From JAHFTY01 sp964584785 (GTDB lineage: Bacteria > Acidobacteriota > Terriglobia > 20CM-2-55-15), in NCBI GenBank assembly GCA_964584785.1, contig CAZPBY010000007.1, forward strand, positions 62,001 through 126,000: a DNA stretch of 64,000 bases, written 5' to 3'. The notes beneath the pieces were generated by a model that worked only from the letters and a program-made list of their open reading frames with translations, was not told the DNA's origin and did not search any database. Numbering within the stretch: the first letter of the stretch is position 1; each line of letters opens with the position of its first letter. Of this stretch, positions 18,711 through 27,785 are shown in pieces. Position numbers and translations under genes: made by a program.

Positions 18711-19442
18711 TCAGGCGGCAGCGTCGTCACTGGAAGGCGAATTTTCGGACGTGTCGTGGTGGAGCTCGTTGAGATTGTGGTTCATGGCGAATATAACGAG
18801 CTCCACTCGGTTAAATACGCCAAGTTTGTCGAACACACGCGTCACGTAATGCTTGACGGTCGAGAGACTGATCGAGAGTTTCTTCGCGATCTCCTGATTC
18901 GTGTGTCCCTCGGTAATGGAGCGCACGATATCCATCTCTCTGGGAGTTAATCCAAAGGGGCCGGTGGATTTTCGTGCTCCGGTCGGTGCTTCGCCCACGA
19001 TACTTTCGCAGCGTATCGCGTCCATCAACGCATGCACGTCGGCAGAGGCCGGCAGTACAGCGTCCACGTTGGGTAAAGCCCGGTCCCCATCCGACAATGC
19101 CACGATCCGCAATTCCGGTACAGCCGTGCGGAGGGGTTGTAACACACTTGTATCCGTCCAGTTGTCTATCAGAAGAACGGACGGGCGCAGCCGTTCAACC
19201 ATGTCGAATGTTTCCAGGTTGGTTTGAGCTTCTCCCACAACTTCAATATTACGCATGGACTCCAACAGAGCCCGAATTGCGGAGCGAAACAGATCACGTG
19301 AGCCTACAACCAGAACCGTCTGCGTTCTTTGATCACGTTGAGTTGTTGTTGAAATTGGAGCGGAGGGGATTGAGATTCGAGTCGAATCCACGTTCGAACT
19401 CGAATCCAGATTCGAGTAAAGGCCTTCTGCCATCGATCGCAT
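18711..19442 (-). CDS. NarL/LuxR-type regulator with atypical receiver domain (1 of 3)
   Basis: A 243-residue protein. A polar leader of about 40 residues precedes a receiver-like domain (QTVLVVGSRDLFRSAIRALLES) that retains an Asp in VLLIDN but lacks the two acidic residues normally at the end of strand 1. The LuxR helix-turn-helix is intact: LTPREMDIVRSITEGHTNQEIAKKLSISLSTVKHYV. It is the most diverged of three tandem regulators. With no histidine kinase nearby, it may respond to something other than phosphorylation. Confidence 0.85.
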   Translation of the reverse strand: MRSMAEGLYSNLDSSSNVDSTRISIPSAPISTTTQRDQRTQTVLVVGSRDLFRSAIRALLESMRNIEVVGEAQTNLETFDMVERLRPSVLLIDNWTDTSVLQPLRTAVPELRIVALSDGDRALPNVDAVLPASADVHALMDAIRCESIVGEAPTGARKSTGPFGLTPREMDIVRSITEGHTNQEIAKKLSISLSTVKHYVTRVFDKLGVFNRVELVIFAMNHNLNELHHDTSENSPSSDDAAA

Positions 19443-19617
19443 GCCAAATCCTTTTGTAATGCCTAAAAGTACTATCCAGCGGCCTTCTGGACCGCCTAAG
19501 CCGGTGCTACCTTACACCAATCGTCCAGTAGCGCAAATCAAAAAATTGTGCTTGGCCGCTGGTGGTGCCAAATAGAAAGTCCGGGCATCCATTGACGCTC
19601 ACCGAAATTCGAGAATT

Positions 19618-20340
19618 TTAGGTGTGCGTCCCCAAACTATTTCGTTGGTTGGCAGCGAAGGGTGCGTCTTCATTCACCAGCCCATGGGCCAGAGCGAAGA
19701 TGGCCAGTTCGACGCGATTTGCCACTCGAAGCTTGTCGAAGATCCGCGTCAGGTGATGTTTGACCGTGTACTCGCTGATCCGGAAAGTTTCGGCGATTTC
19801 CTTGTTCACCTGCCCGTCGACGATGGCGCGAATGATGTCCATTTCGCGTGCCGTCAGGTCGGAAATTCGGGTTTCGGGCTCAGCCGGTGCGACATCGTTC
19901 AGAACATGAATAATGGTTTGAACGATTTCGCGGTCGACCCACAAAACTCCGTTCATGACCGCACGAATGCTTTTGAGGAGCGCTTCGGGGAGTGCGTCCT
20001 TCGCCAGAATGCCGCAAGCACCCAGTTTCATCGCCCGCACCACTTCCGATCGCTGCAGGGATGGAAGGAGCAAAATGGATCGAATCGATTCGGTTTCTTT
20101 GTTGGCTTTCAGCTGACGGAGGACTTCGAGCGACCGGTAATCCGACGCTTCGACGTCGAGCAGCAGAATGTCTGGTTTCGTTCGCCGGGCAAGCTCGACG
20201 ATTTCTTCCGTCGTCTTGGCTTCACCGACAACAATAATGTCGTCTTCTCTCTCGAGCAGGATACGCAAACCCTGCCGGAAAATAACGTAACCACCCGCAA
20301 TCAGAATGCGGATAATCTGGTCCTTCTGACCCGCGTCCAT
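19618..20340 (-). CDS. NarL/LuxR-type regulator with atypical receiver domain (2 of 3)
   Basis: A 240-residue protein. The receiver-like domain starts IRILIAGGYVIFRQGLRILLE; the acidic pair is replaced by Gly-Gly. The phospho-acceptor-like Asp in ILLLDVE and the Lys in GILAKDALPE are retained. The HTH reads LTAREMDIIRAIVDGQVNKEIAETFRISEYTVKHHLTRIFDKL. It is closely similar to the next regulator upstream in transcription, with RAVMNGVLWVDREI against RAVMNGILWVDREI, so the pair arose by duplication. Confidence 0.88.
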   Translation of the reverse strand: MDAGQKDQIIRILIAGGYVIFRQGLRILLEREDDIIVVGEAKTTEEIVELARRTKPDILLLDVEASDYRSLEVLRQLKANKETESIRSILLLPSLQRSEVVRAMKLGACGILAKDALPEALLKSIRAVMNGVLWVDREIVQTIIHVLNDVAPAEPETRISDLTAREMDIIRAIVDGQVNKEIAETFRISEYTVKHHLTRIFDKLRVANRVELAIFALAHGLVNEDAPFAANQRNSLGTHT

Positions 20341-20388
20341 CGCAAGACTCCAGGATTCCTTCCCATCTCAGGCGGCGGCCGGAAAAGT

Positions 20389-21102
20389 TCAGGCCGGCTT
20401 ACCTAAGACCCGCTGGGCATTGGTATCGTTGACTAAACCGTGGGTCAGAGCGAAAATCGCGAGCTCAACTCGATTGGCTACTCGAAGCTTGTCGAAAATG
20501 CGGGTGAGATGGTGTTTTACAGTGTATTCGCTGATACTGAAGGTTTCAGCGATCTCCTTGTTAACCCGTCCTTCGACGATGGCGCGAACAATGTCCAATT
20601 CACGAGGGGTCAGATCCGAAACACGTGTTTCGCTTACTTGTTTGCGGCCTCTGGTCACGTTGATCAAGCTCTGGATGATCTCCCGATCCACCCATAAAAT
20701 GCCGTTCATTACGGCACGGATGCTCTTGAGCAGAATTTCGGGGGGCGCATCCTTCGCCACAACGCCGCACGCTCCAAGCTTCATTGCGCGGACCACCTCG
20801 GACTGCTGAATAGAGGGCAATAGTAGAATGGTTCTCACCCCATCGGCATCGCTTGAGTTTCGTAAATAACGCAACGTTTCAAGGGGAGGATTACCCGACA
20901 GTTGCACATCCAACAGCAACACATCAGGTTTGAGCCCGGCCACAAGCTCCAGAAGATCTTCACTTGCCTTGGATTCGCCGACTACAGTGATTTCGGGCTC
21001 TCTTTCAAGCAGCATTCGCAAACCCTGCCGGAAAATGGTCTGGCCAACCGCCACCACCACGCGAATCTTCTTCGAAGCTACTACTGTCTCCATGGACGAC
21101 AT
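20389..21102 (-). CDS. NarL/LuxR-type regulator with atypical receiver domain (3 of 3)
   Basis: ATG at 21102 follows GAGGGG ten bases upstream and gives 237 residues; an earlier frame start at 21150 is rejected. The receiver-like domain reads IRVVVAVGQTIFRQGLRMLLE, again without the acidic pair but with Asp in VLLLDVQLSG and Lys in GVVAKDAPPE. The HTH is LTPRELDIVRAIVEGRVNKEIAETFSISEYTVKHHL. It is first in the leftward series of three regulators, and borders the RiPP cluster, which it might control (inference from position only). Confidence 0.88.
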   Translation of the reverse strand: MSSMETVVASKKIRVVVAVGQTIFRQGLRMLLEREPEITVVGESKASEDLLELVAGLKPDVLLLDVQLSGNPPLETLRYLRNSSDADGVRTILLLPSIQQSEVVRAMKLGACGVVAKDAPPEILLKSIRAVMNGILWVDREIIQSLINVTRGRKQVSETRVSDLTPRELDIVRAIVEGRVNKEIAETFSISEYTVKHHLTRIFDKLRVANRVELAIFALTHGLVNDTNAQRVLGKPA

Positions 21103-21156
21103 AATAGATGTCCCCTCTACGCCGACAAACCGGTCAAAGGGCCAAGGCACCTCGGC

Positions 21157-21193
21157 TCAGTGTTAACATACCTGTTCTAGAACATCGGAGTAA
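21157..21193 (-). promoter_or_regulatory. Candidate promoter with perfect palindrome GTTCTAGAAC
   Basis: On the minus strand a TTTACT element and a TATGTT element are 18 bases apart. The 10-base perfect palindrome GTTCTAGAAC (21174-21183) lies between them, where an operator often sits. It is upstream of the regulator starting at 21102. The -35 match is only moderate. Confidence 0.3.
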
Positions 21194-21366
21194 ACCTACG
21201 AAAGTTCAATACAGCTAGAACCAAAGTTCAGCGGAATAAAGTCTGTCTGACTAACAGGAGACCACTTGCAGCCAGGGAAATACGTCGTCATCCGCGATTT
21301 TGTGACGTTCTGTCGCAATCGCAAATCGGATCACGAAATCGCCGCGATCTATGATAATGGCACAGC

Positions 21367-22518
21367 ATGAGCCGCGAACCCGAGTTTTTAGTCGCTGCCG
21401 TCCGGCGATTCCTTCATCCGGGCGCTGCGCTGCCGGATCCGCAACTCATTGACTGGTCAGATCTATTACGTCTTTCTGAAGCGCACACGGTTACGCCGAT
21501 GGTGTACAAAGCCTTGCGAGACCTGCCGATTCCCGATGCGGCCGCAAAAAGACTACGTTCGACTTATGAAGTGTCTGTGGCATCCAGCCTGGCTCAAAGC
21601 GGGGAGCTGGCGCGGGTCGCAAGCCTTCTTCAGCAGCAGAGCGTTCCGGTTGTGGCGATCAAAGGACCGTTGCTGAGCCAGTATCTGTATGGCGATCTCG
21701 GCTCTCGAACGTCCGGCGACATCGACTTGCTTGCAAAGCGGGAGCACATCGTTCAAGTCCGGCGGATTCTGGTATCGAACGGATATCGGGTCAAGACGAC
21801 GGAGCATTGGGATTCAACATCGGCGTGTCTGCGTTCCCGCGAGAACGAGATGTCCTTCATCTGCCCGTCTGGTGTCAGCGTCGACGTCCATTGGCGTTTG
21901 ATTCCCAGGTATTTTTCCAGCCCCGTCGATGCTTTCGACGCCTGGGCTAATCTGGCTCCCGTGAATCTGGCGGGCTGCTGTGTTCAGACGTTGCCGCCCG
22001 AATCGATATTCCTGTTCCTTTGCGCTCACGGGTCCAAGCACATGTTCGAGCGACTAGGTTGGATCTGCGACGTTGCGCGTTTTTTGATGATCACATCGGA
22101 TTTGGACTGGCGGAGAATTATGATTCTTGCGCGTCAAGCGCTGTCCCGTCGCCAGATCCTGCTGAGCGTACGCCTGGCAGCGGATCTGCTGGGCGCGCCG
22201 TACCCGGATGTCCCAAATGATCCGAAGGTTGACCAACTTGCGACGACTGTTCGGGCGAGACTCTTGAAGGGTGAAATTCCGCCGGCTTCCGCGGCTGATG
22301 CGACTCGCTTCGCCTTGCAGCTGCTGGAGGCCCCTTCGCAACGACTTCGTCTGCTCTCCGGACTTTACATCACTCCGTCCGAAGCCGAATACCGGGCTCT
22401 TCAGCTGCCGCCATGGCTTCATTTTCTTTACTATCCCTATCGTCCTGTGCGGCTCTTTTGGAGGCATGCCCTTCGGCCCCGATTGCCGCGCGTCAAATAT
22501 CCCGCCCGTACCGGCTGA
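21367..22518 (+). CDS. NTP_transf_5 family nucleotidyltransferase (RiPP-associated type)
   Basis: A 383-residue protein of the NTP_transf_5 (PF14907) family. The nucleotidyltransferase core is VVAIKGPLLSQYLYGDLGSRTSGDIDLL (residues about 98-125; Asp-x-Asp near 118-120), followed by VSVDVHWRLIPRYF. Relatives occur in lasso-peptide clusters with HPr-kinase-like proteins, where one (in the pseudomycoidin system) has been linked to sugar addition onto the phosphorylated peptide. It faces the lasso genes and is followed after 3 bases by a glycosyltransferase gene. A role in tailoring is inferred. Confidence 0.8.
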   Translation: MSREPEFLVAAVRRFLHPGAALPDPQLIDWSDLLRLSEAHTVTPMVYKALRDLPIPDAAAKRLRSTYEVSVASSLAQSGELARVASLLQQQSVPVVAIKGPLLSQYLYGDLGSRTSGDIDLLAKREHIVQVRRILVSNGYRVKTTEHWDSTSACLRSRENEMSFICPSGVSVDVHWRLIPRYFSSPVDAFDAWANLAPVNLAGCCVQTLPPESIFLFLCAHGSKHMFERLGWICDVARFLMITSDLDWRRIMILARQALSRRQILLSVRLAADLLGAPYPDVPNDPKVDQLATTVRARLLKGEIPPASAADATRFALQLLEAPSQRLRLLSGLYITPSEAEYRALQLPPWLHFLYYPYRPVRLFWRHALRPRLPRVKYPARTG

Positions 22519-22521
22519 TCC

Positions 22522-24006
22522 ATGGCGAGCTCCGAATTCCGCCGCGCACTCCGGTCTCCGCTAATCTGGATTGTTCCCTTACAGGCCTGCCTTTTCTTCT
22601 GGCATCTGAGTCTGCTGGACGAATGGGGCGATGAGTGGTACACCGAGATGACGTCGGTCCAGACACTGCCCGACGTTTTGGGAACAGCGGCGCGCATGAA
22701 CCATCCGCCGCTTTATTTCGTCCTGGCGCACTTCTGGAATCAACTCCTATTAGCCGGCACAACTCTGACGAGAATGCGGGCAATGTCCGGTGTCTGGGCA
22801 CTGTTCGCAACCGTGTCGTTTTATCTTCTGTGGCTTCGGCCACGATCTGTGCGGTTTCAGCGAATCGCCTTGACGCTTTGGCTGTTGTCGCCATGCCTCC
22901 TTCTGTACGCGCGGATGGCGAGATCCTACACCATGCAACTGGCGCTGGGTGTGATCGCGATTTACGCAACACTTGAATTCGTCGAAAAACCCAACGAGCT
23001 ACGACGCCTGACGAGTTTCGTTGTTTCGTGTGCGCTGCTCCTGTATACCCACTATCTTCCAGGGATCGCTGTTATTGCCGCCGCGGTCATCGCCCTGCTT
23101 CGCCGGGGACGTATCAAGGCAATCGTTCTTTCCGGCCTGCTGATCGGACTTCTGTATTTGCCATGGCTGCTGACTCTGGCCGGGATTTTGAAGATATGGT
23201 CGGTTACGGAGTCTTACCGCGTGGGTGGCTTCTTTGCAGATCAGACAGTACGCCTGGCATACTGGTTTGTTGCATTCGGTTTAGGTGAAATGCTCTCGCC
23301 GGCCTGCACGGTGATCGCTGTCATCTCGGCCCCTCTACTGTTTTACGCTCTCTATCGAGGCTTTCGCCGCCATCCGGATTGGCTCGAGGTTGTGCTGGTC
23401 GCTGCGGTGACGGGTTACATTGCAGTAAGCCGGTGGTCGGGATATCCAGCTACCGCATCGCATGTTCTTTTCGCCCTTCCTTTTTTTCTGATGTTGATGG
23501 CCGAAGGAATCGACGAAGGTTTTCGTCGACGTTTTCCGCTATTGCTCCTTTTGACGATCATGTATGTGTCGGGTATCTCCAGCTACTTTGCGAAGTCTGA
23601 CTTCCTCAACAAAGGATTCGCTGTGCCCAATCGTGCGATGGCGGCCACCATTCTCCAGCATTCCGCCGGGGAGAAGGCGACAGTTGTGCTCGAAATCCCT
23701 TTTCCGGATGCACTCATTCCGCTCCTCGGAACCGCGGCAAAGCCGTCACTGATCGTCGATGAGGAGTCCGCAGATGGCGCGCATAAACGGATTCAGGAAA
23801 CCATCGGGCGTTCCTGGCTCTGCCGTCGTGCGCACGATTTGACGGACAGCCGCGTGGTCGACAAGCTTGAACGTGAAGTGCGGCAAGAACGTTCGGTGAC
23901 GACGTACGAATTCGCACCCTACAACGTACTCGAACGGTGGATCCTGAGGTGGCTGCGAGGCCCGGGACAGCCTGCGTACGCCTACCGATGTTTGGAGATC
24001 GAGTAA
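22522..24006 (+). CDS. GT39-like integral membrane glycosyltransferase
   Basis: A 494-residue protein with about 10-11 membrane segments. The first loop has the catalytic-type acidic patch DEWGDEWYTEM and the motif MNHPPLYFVLAHFWNQLL, typical of the ArnT/PMT (GT-C) superfamily that uses polyprenyl-phosphate sugars. It begins 3 bases after the nucleotidyltransferase stop, so the two are probably co-transcribed. Its last 25 bases overlap the end of the convergent fucosyltransferase-like gene. It could serve the RiPP cluster or the neighbouring exopolysaccharide genes. Confidence 0.78.
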   Translation: MASSEFRRALRSPLIWIVPLQACLFFWHLSLLDEWGDEWYTEMTSVQTLPDVLGTAARMNHPPLYFVLAHFWNQLLLAGTTLTRMRAMSGVWALFATVSFYLLWLRPRSVRFQRIALTLWLLSPCLLLYARMARSYTMQLALGVIAIYATLEFVEKPNELRRLTSFVVSCALLLYTHYLPGIAVIAAAVIALLRRGRIKAIVLSGLLIGLLYLPWLLTLAGILKIWSVTESYRVGGFFADQTVRLAYWFVAFGLGEMLSPACTVIAVISAPLLFYALYRGFRRHPDWLEVVLVAAVTGYIAVSRWSGYPATASHVLFALPFFLMLMAEGIDEGFRRRFPLLLLLTIMYVSGISSYFAKSDFLNKGFAVPNRAMAATILQHSAGEKATVVLEIPFPDALIPLLGTAAKPSLIVDEESADGAHKRIQETIGRSWLCRRAHDLTDSRVVDKLEREVRQERSVTTYEFAPYNVLERWILRWLRGPGQPAYAYRCLEIE

Positions 24007-24992
24007 GGGGCCGATCCGCGTGACATGAGCGTCAGGCGGCGTTCTAACGCCGGGCGATCGAAGTGCCCCTTCGCATCACAGACAATCCAGTCGTCGAAAC
24101 CCTGATAGAACGGCTCGTACAGTTTGATTCCATCCGAAATCAAACCCGCGACATAACTGAACGCGCTCTTCGCCATGACGAGGATATCCGCTTCGATCAA
24201 TTCGCTCATCGTCCAGATCGGATCCGCGTTTAAAAACAACTCGGCGCCTGCGCGTTCGAGTTCGGCAAAATCTTCCGGCTTACCGTCGGAGAAGATACGA
24301 ATCACGTAATCAACAGCGGCGGATTCAACGGCCGATTTCACGTCTGCGATCGTTGTTGCGACGTCGCTCATGCGGGTCCACATCTGAGGATTCTTCAGCA
24401 ACACGTCCCCCTGCCGCACGTGGACGCCGACCGTCAGGACAGCGTCGGATCGAGGTGTCTTGTTCGAATAGTACTTTTGCCTGAATTTCGGAATTATTCC
24501 GGCGGGAAGGTTCTCTTGTCCTTCGACGCCGAAACAGCGGGTCAGTGTGTCGAAATTCGCAGCGAAGTTCACCGCATCTCGCGTCTCGTTCCCCATAGGG
24601 TGTTCACCCCATCCCAGATTGAAATGCCGCTCCCACGCTTCCACCCAATCCGTCATAGGGCGATTTCCGTGTGCGATTGCTCTGAACGGCGCGTGAAGGT
24701 ACGTGAGGCCGCAGACTTCAGCGAAGTAAATCGCCCTCATGATCATGTGTGCTTGCGAGCCGGCGCCTTCACCGGGAGAGCAGACGCAGGTGATGTACCG
24801 GATCGGCTGCCGAAGGATCATTTGCTTGATGTACAGCCGGAAAAATTCATCCCGGCCGGAGAATGACGGCTTTCGACCCAAGCCGATCTTGACCAGGTTC
24901 CTCAAGCACTGTCGTGCATAGCGATAGGACTGACCGGCAACAAACAGGACGAATGCTTTTCTCGCCGCGAATGTTTTGCGAACCCTCAGCAT
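23982..24992 (-). CDS. Fucosyltransferase-like (GT-B, HxRxGD) protein
   Basis: A 336-residue soluble protein. LTVGVHVRQGDVLL contains the His-x-Arg-x-Gly-Asp motif (HVRQGD) of alpha-fucosyltransferase-like and O-fucosyltransferase-like enzymes that bind GDP-sugars. ADILVMAKSAFSYVAGLIS matches the usual second nucleotide-binding segment. Family membership is moderately supported; donor and acceptor are unknown. It is last in the leftward series from the lasso core, after the radical SAM gene (45-base gap). Confidence 0.6.
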   Translation of the reverse strand: MLRVRKTFAARKAFVLFVAGQSYRYARQCLRNLVKIGLGRKPSFSGRDEFFRLYIKQMILRQPIRYITCVCSPGEGAGSQAHMIMRAIYFAEVCGLTYLHAPFRAIAHGNRPMTDWVEAWERHFNLGWGEHPMGNETRDAVNFAANFDTLTRCFGVEGQENLPAGIIPKFRQKYYSNKTPRSDAVLTVGVHVRQGDVLLKNPQMWTRMSDVATTIADVKSAVESAAVDYVIRIFSDGKPEDFAELERAGAELFLNADPIWTMSELIEADILVMAKSAFSYVAGLISDGIKLYEPFYQGFDDWIVCDAKGHFDRPALERRLTLMSRGSAPYSISKHR

Positions 24993-25037
24993 GCTGTTTC
25001 GTCACGGTCCAGAAACCAAGCCACGATTGTGAGCGCT

Positions 25038-26501
25038 TCAAACAGCTCTCTGATGTGAAGCTCTGGTTGCTTCGAACAACGCGGAAGCCCGGTAAAACTC
25101 CGTGGGAATTTGCCGGCTCTCACAGAAATGTAGAACGAAAGCTTGAATATCGTCGCCGTTCGACTCCGGCGCCCGTCCGTTTCCCTGCCAGATGATCCAT
25201 GCGTCCAGAATCTCGGAAAGGGTCACGTTGGTTTCCTTCGATAGAAGCCGTATTGTGCGGAGGTTTCCCAACTGCTTCAAAGCGGCGACGAGTCTCCAGC
25301 CGTAGTCGATGTCCGATTCGGTCATGGAACTGTGCGAACGAATGAAATATGGCGGCTCGGAGTCGAAGTTAAGGCGCAGGAGCCCGGCCTTGTGCCAAAG
25401 CTCCGTTCCGGGAAGCACCATCAGAGGGAACACGGCCACCATCGAGGGTTCGAGCCTGTTGGCGAAGTTCAGCGACCTCCTGAACGAGGCCACGGTCTCA
25501 CCGGGAAGGCCATAGATGAGTTGCACCTCGAAGTTGACGTTGGCTCGTTTGAGATACCCGATGCCATCCATGAACTGTTTCATCTTCAGGCGCCGATCGA
25601 CGGTAGCGAGGGCGGTATCGTCGGTCGTCTGCAGACCCACCTCGACGAAATGAAAGTGCGCTTTGTGAAAAAGCCGCGCTAGTTCCTCATCGATGAATTC
25701 CGCCCACACCTCGGCGTGAAACCGAACTCCACGATGGTTGTGTTCGATCACGAACCGGCAAATCTCTTTCGCTCGTGCCGAGTTGAGGTTGAAGACAGGA
25801 TCCATGAGATAGATTTCGTTGACGTCGCGCTCCAGCCAGAACAGGATTTCCCGTTTGACGCGATCCAGGTCGAAGCGCCGGTTCCGTATCGACAGATCTT
25901 TGTTGTAGAAACAAAAGTTGCACTTAAACACACAGCCACGCTGGGTTTCAATGCATACCACCCGTCCCGTGTGCCGGGCGTATTCGGGCAGATGAGGCGA
26001 AGGCAGCTGATTCAGATCCTGAAGTATTGTGGCATCCGGCGTCTCGAGAATGTTGCCGCCGTTTCGCAGAAAGATGCCGCTGACGTTCAGCAACAAACCG
26101 TCGCGCATCCATTGCATGACGATTTCAGCAAACGGGATTTCGCCCTCGCTCTTCACAACAACATCGATGCTGGGATATTTTTCGAGAACCGACCTGCCCA
26201 CTGGTCCCACTTCCGGACCGCCGATAACGATTTTGGTATTCGGCCTGAGTTCCTTGATCCGTCGCGAGGCCGCCATGAGCTGTTTGACATTCCACACATA
26301 ACAGGAGAATCCAACGATGTCCGGTTCCGTCCCGGCGATTTGACGAACGATTTCGTTCTCCTCCACGTCGGGAGGAAACTCCAGGATCTCAATCTGTTCG
26401 AAAGGAATTCCCAGCTTCTCAACGAGGTAAGCCTTGATGTATAGCAGGGACAGTGGAATGAAGAGCCGGTTGATGTGAACGGTTGCGAGACAAATCTTCA
26501 T
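25038..26501 (-). CDS. B12-binding radical SAM protein
   Basis: ATG at 26501 overlaps the upstream stop as ATGA and gives 487 residues; a longer frame from 26582 would overlap the upstream gene by 85 bases. The N-terminal part (about 1-140) is a cobalamin-binding Rossmann domain (EPDIVGFSCYVWNVKQLMAA, TKIVIGGPEVG). The radical SAM domain follows with CVFKCNFC (C190, C194, C197, the 4Fe-4S ligands) and YGLPGETVASFRRSL. Class-B enzymes often methylate unactivated carbon, so peptide C-methylation is plausible but other chemistry is possible. No B12-bound His motif (DxHxxG) is seen, common for this group. Confidence 0.85.
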   Translation of the reverse strand: MKICLATVHINRLFIPLSLLYIKAYLVEKLGIPFEQIEILEFPPDVEENEIVRQIAGTEPDIVGFSCYVWNVKQLMAASRRIKELRPNTKIVIGGPEVGPVGRSVLEKYPSIDVVVKSEGEIPFAEIVMQWMRDGLLLNVSGIFLRNGGNILETPDATILQDLNQLPSPHLPEYARHTGRVVCIETQRGCVFKCNFCFYNKDLSIRNRRFDLDRVKREILFWLERDVNEIYLMDPVFNLNSARAKEICRFVIEHNHRGVRFHAEVWAEFIDEELARLFHKAHFHFVEVGLQTTDDTALATVDRRLKMKQFMDGIGYLKRANVNFEVQLIYGLPGETVASFRRSLNFANRLEPSMVAVFPLMVLPGTELWHKAGLLRLNFDSEPPYFIRSHSSMTESDIDYGWRLVAALKQLGNLRTIRLLSKETNVTLSEILDAWIIWQGNGRAPESNGDDIQAFVLHFCESRQIPTEFYRASALFEATRASHQRAV

Positions 26502-27175
26502 GTGGCGATATTGGCGTTCCTGTGCAAAGACAGATTCCCATTCTTCAGTACGGAAAGATAATCGGGTCGCGCCTGGAACCAACCGGCATAAGCCGTACGG
26601 GCAATCGTACCCTCGAGCCTGGTCACGCGGTGCTCGATCTTTCGGGATATGCGAAAAATGACGGCATCTCCCACGCCTGTATTCGAGACTTCGTGAACGA
26701 TTGCTTGAGACTTCTTATCGCGGATTTGAAGCACACCGCCCGAGTAAACACCTGAACTGAAATTGAGACTCATTGCGATCATGCGATCGTCGGGATTGAC
26801 GTCGTCGTGCCAGGAATCATAGTGACGGCCCGGCACCAGCCGGTAAACGGCTCCGGCAAAACATCCGATTCGGTTGCATCCCGTGAGCCGCTGAATCAGA
26901 TCGAACAAAACCGGATCATTCAGCAGGTAGTACAAAATGCCGGAGGTGCTGTTGTGCTTCATGCACAGATCGGTCGGAGGCGGGTTTCCTCCGTGTTCAT
27001 GGACACGCTCGTAGAACTCAGCGGCCTCGATCTGCGCCTGTAACGATGACAGCAGATCGGAACTCAGGAATTGCGGCAGCCGCAGGCAATACTGCCGGTC
27101 AAATTCCGCACTCAGCCGTGAGAGGTCGTTTTCAGATCCGCGGAACGTGGCGCCGAGTTTTGTGAGGTGAATCAT
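26498..27175 (-). CDS. 2-oxoglutarate/Fe(II) oxygenase (first of two)
   Basis: A 225-residue protein from ATG 27175 (GTG at 27190 is also possible). The metal ligands are visible: SWHDDVNPD provides His-x-Asp, VIFRISRKIEHRVTRLEG the distal His, and ARTAYAGWF the 2-oxoglutarate Arg. It has the jelly-roll fold of prolyl-4-hydroxylase-like oxygenases. It is translationally coupled to the radical SAM gene (4-base overlap) and divergent from the second oxygenase, whose start is about 24 bases away. Likely hydroxylation of a peptide or sugar (inference). Confidence 0.8.
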   Translation of the reverse strand: MIHLTKLGATFRGSENDLSRLSAEFDRQYCLRLPQFLSSDLLSSLQAQIEAAEFYERVHEHGGNPPPTDLCMKHNSTSGILYYLLNDPVLFDLIQRLTGCNRIGCFAGAVYRLVPGRHYDSWHDDVNPDDRMIAMSLNFSSGVYSGGVLQIRDKKSQAIVHEVSNTGVGDAVIFRISRKIEHRVTRLEGTIARTAYAGWFQARPDYLSVLKNGNLSLHRNANIAT

Positions 27176-27198
27176 TGCCGAATACGCCACATGTTAAC

Positions 27199-27783
27199 AT
27201 GAGGGAACTGACGGTTTTGATCCGCAACGATATGCGAAAACACGAGATTGGCGGGCGGCCGATATTTGTCATCGACGACTTGTTCGACACGACGTTCGTG
27301 CGCATGGTGTATCACTTCATGCATCGCCTTCCGTTCTCATTATCCGATTACGACAAACCGGAAACCGAGCATGTGCGGCATTGGAAGTATGAGTTCGATC
27401 CCGTCAGCCTGCCGTCGATTCCAGTCGTACCCGAGCTTGTTTCCCGTGTCGTTTCGATGTGCAAAGAAATCTGTCCGTCTCGCGGGCTGAAGCTGAATCG
27501 CATGCACTGTAATCTGCATTTTTACGGCGATATCCATCAGCCGCACACCGATTTGACGCCGGGTTTGACCGCGCTTTATTTCGCCAATCCCCGATGGGAT
27601 ACGAATTGGACGGGGGAGACGATCTTCTACGATGACAGCGTGGAACCGCTATACGCCGTCATTCCCAGGCCCGGCCGCCTGATCGTCTACAGCGCGGACA
27701 TCCTGCATCGCGGTGGAGTCCCGTCGCGGGAATGCACGGAGCCGAGAATAACCGTCGCATTTAAGTTCCTCGTCGATGCCTGA
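27199..27783 (+). CDS. 2-oxoglutarate/Fe(II) oxygenase (second of two)
   Basis: ATG at 27199 gives 194 residues (TTG at 27175 would add eight). The ligands are QPHTDLTPGLTALYF (His-x-Asp), ADILHRGGVPS (distal His) and PRITVAFKF (Arg for 2-oxoglutarate). The N-terminal region (GRPIFVIDDLFDTTFVRMVYHF) matches small prolyl-hydroxylase-type oxygenases. It is the only gene of this stretch on the plus strand; its stop lies two bases from the stop of the convergent methyltransferase. Confidence 0.78.
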   Translation: MRELTVLIRNDMRKHEIGGRPIFVIDDLFDTTFVRMVYHFMHRLPFSLSDYDKPETEHVRHWKYEFDPVSLPSIPVVPELVSRVVSMCKEICPSRGLKLNRMHCNLHFYGDIHQPHTDLTPGLTALYFANPRWDTNWTGETIFYDDSVEPLYAVIPRPGRLIVYSADILHRGGVPSRECTEPRITVAFKFLVDA

Positions 27784-27785
27784 GT

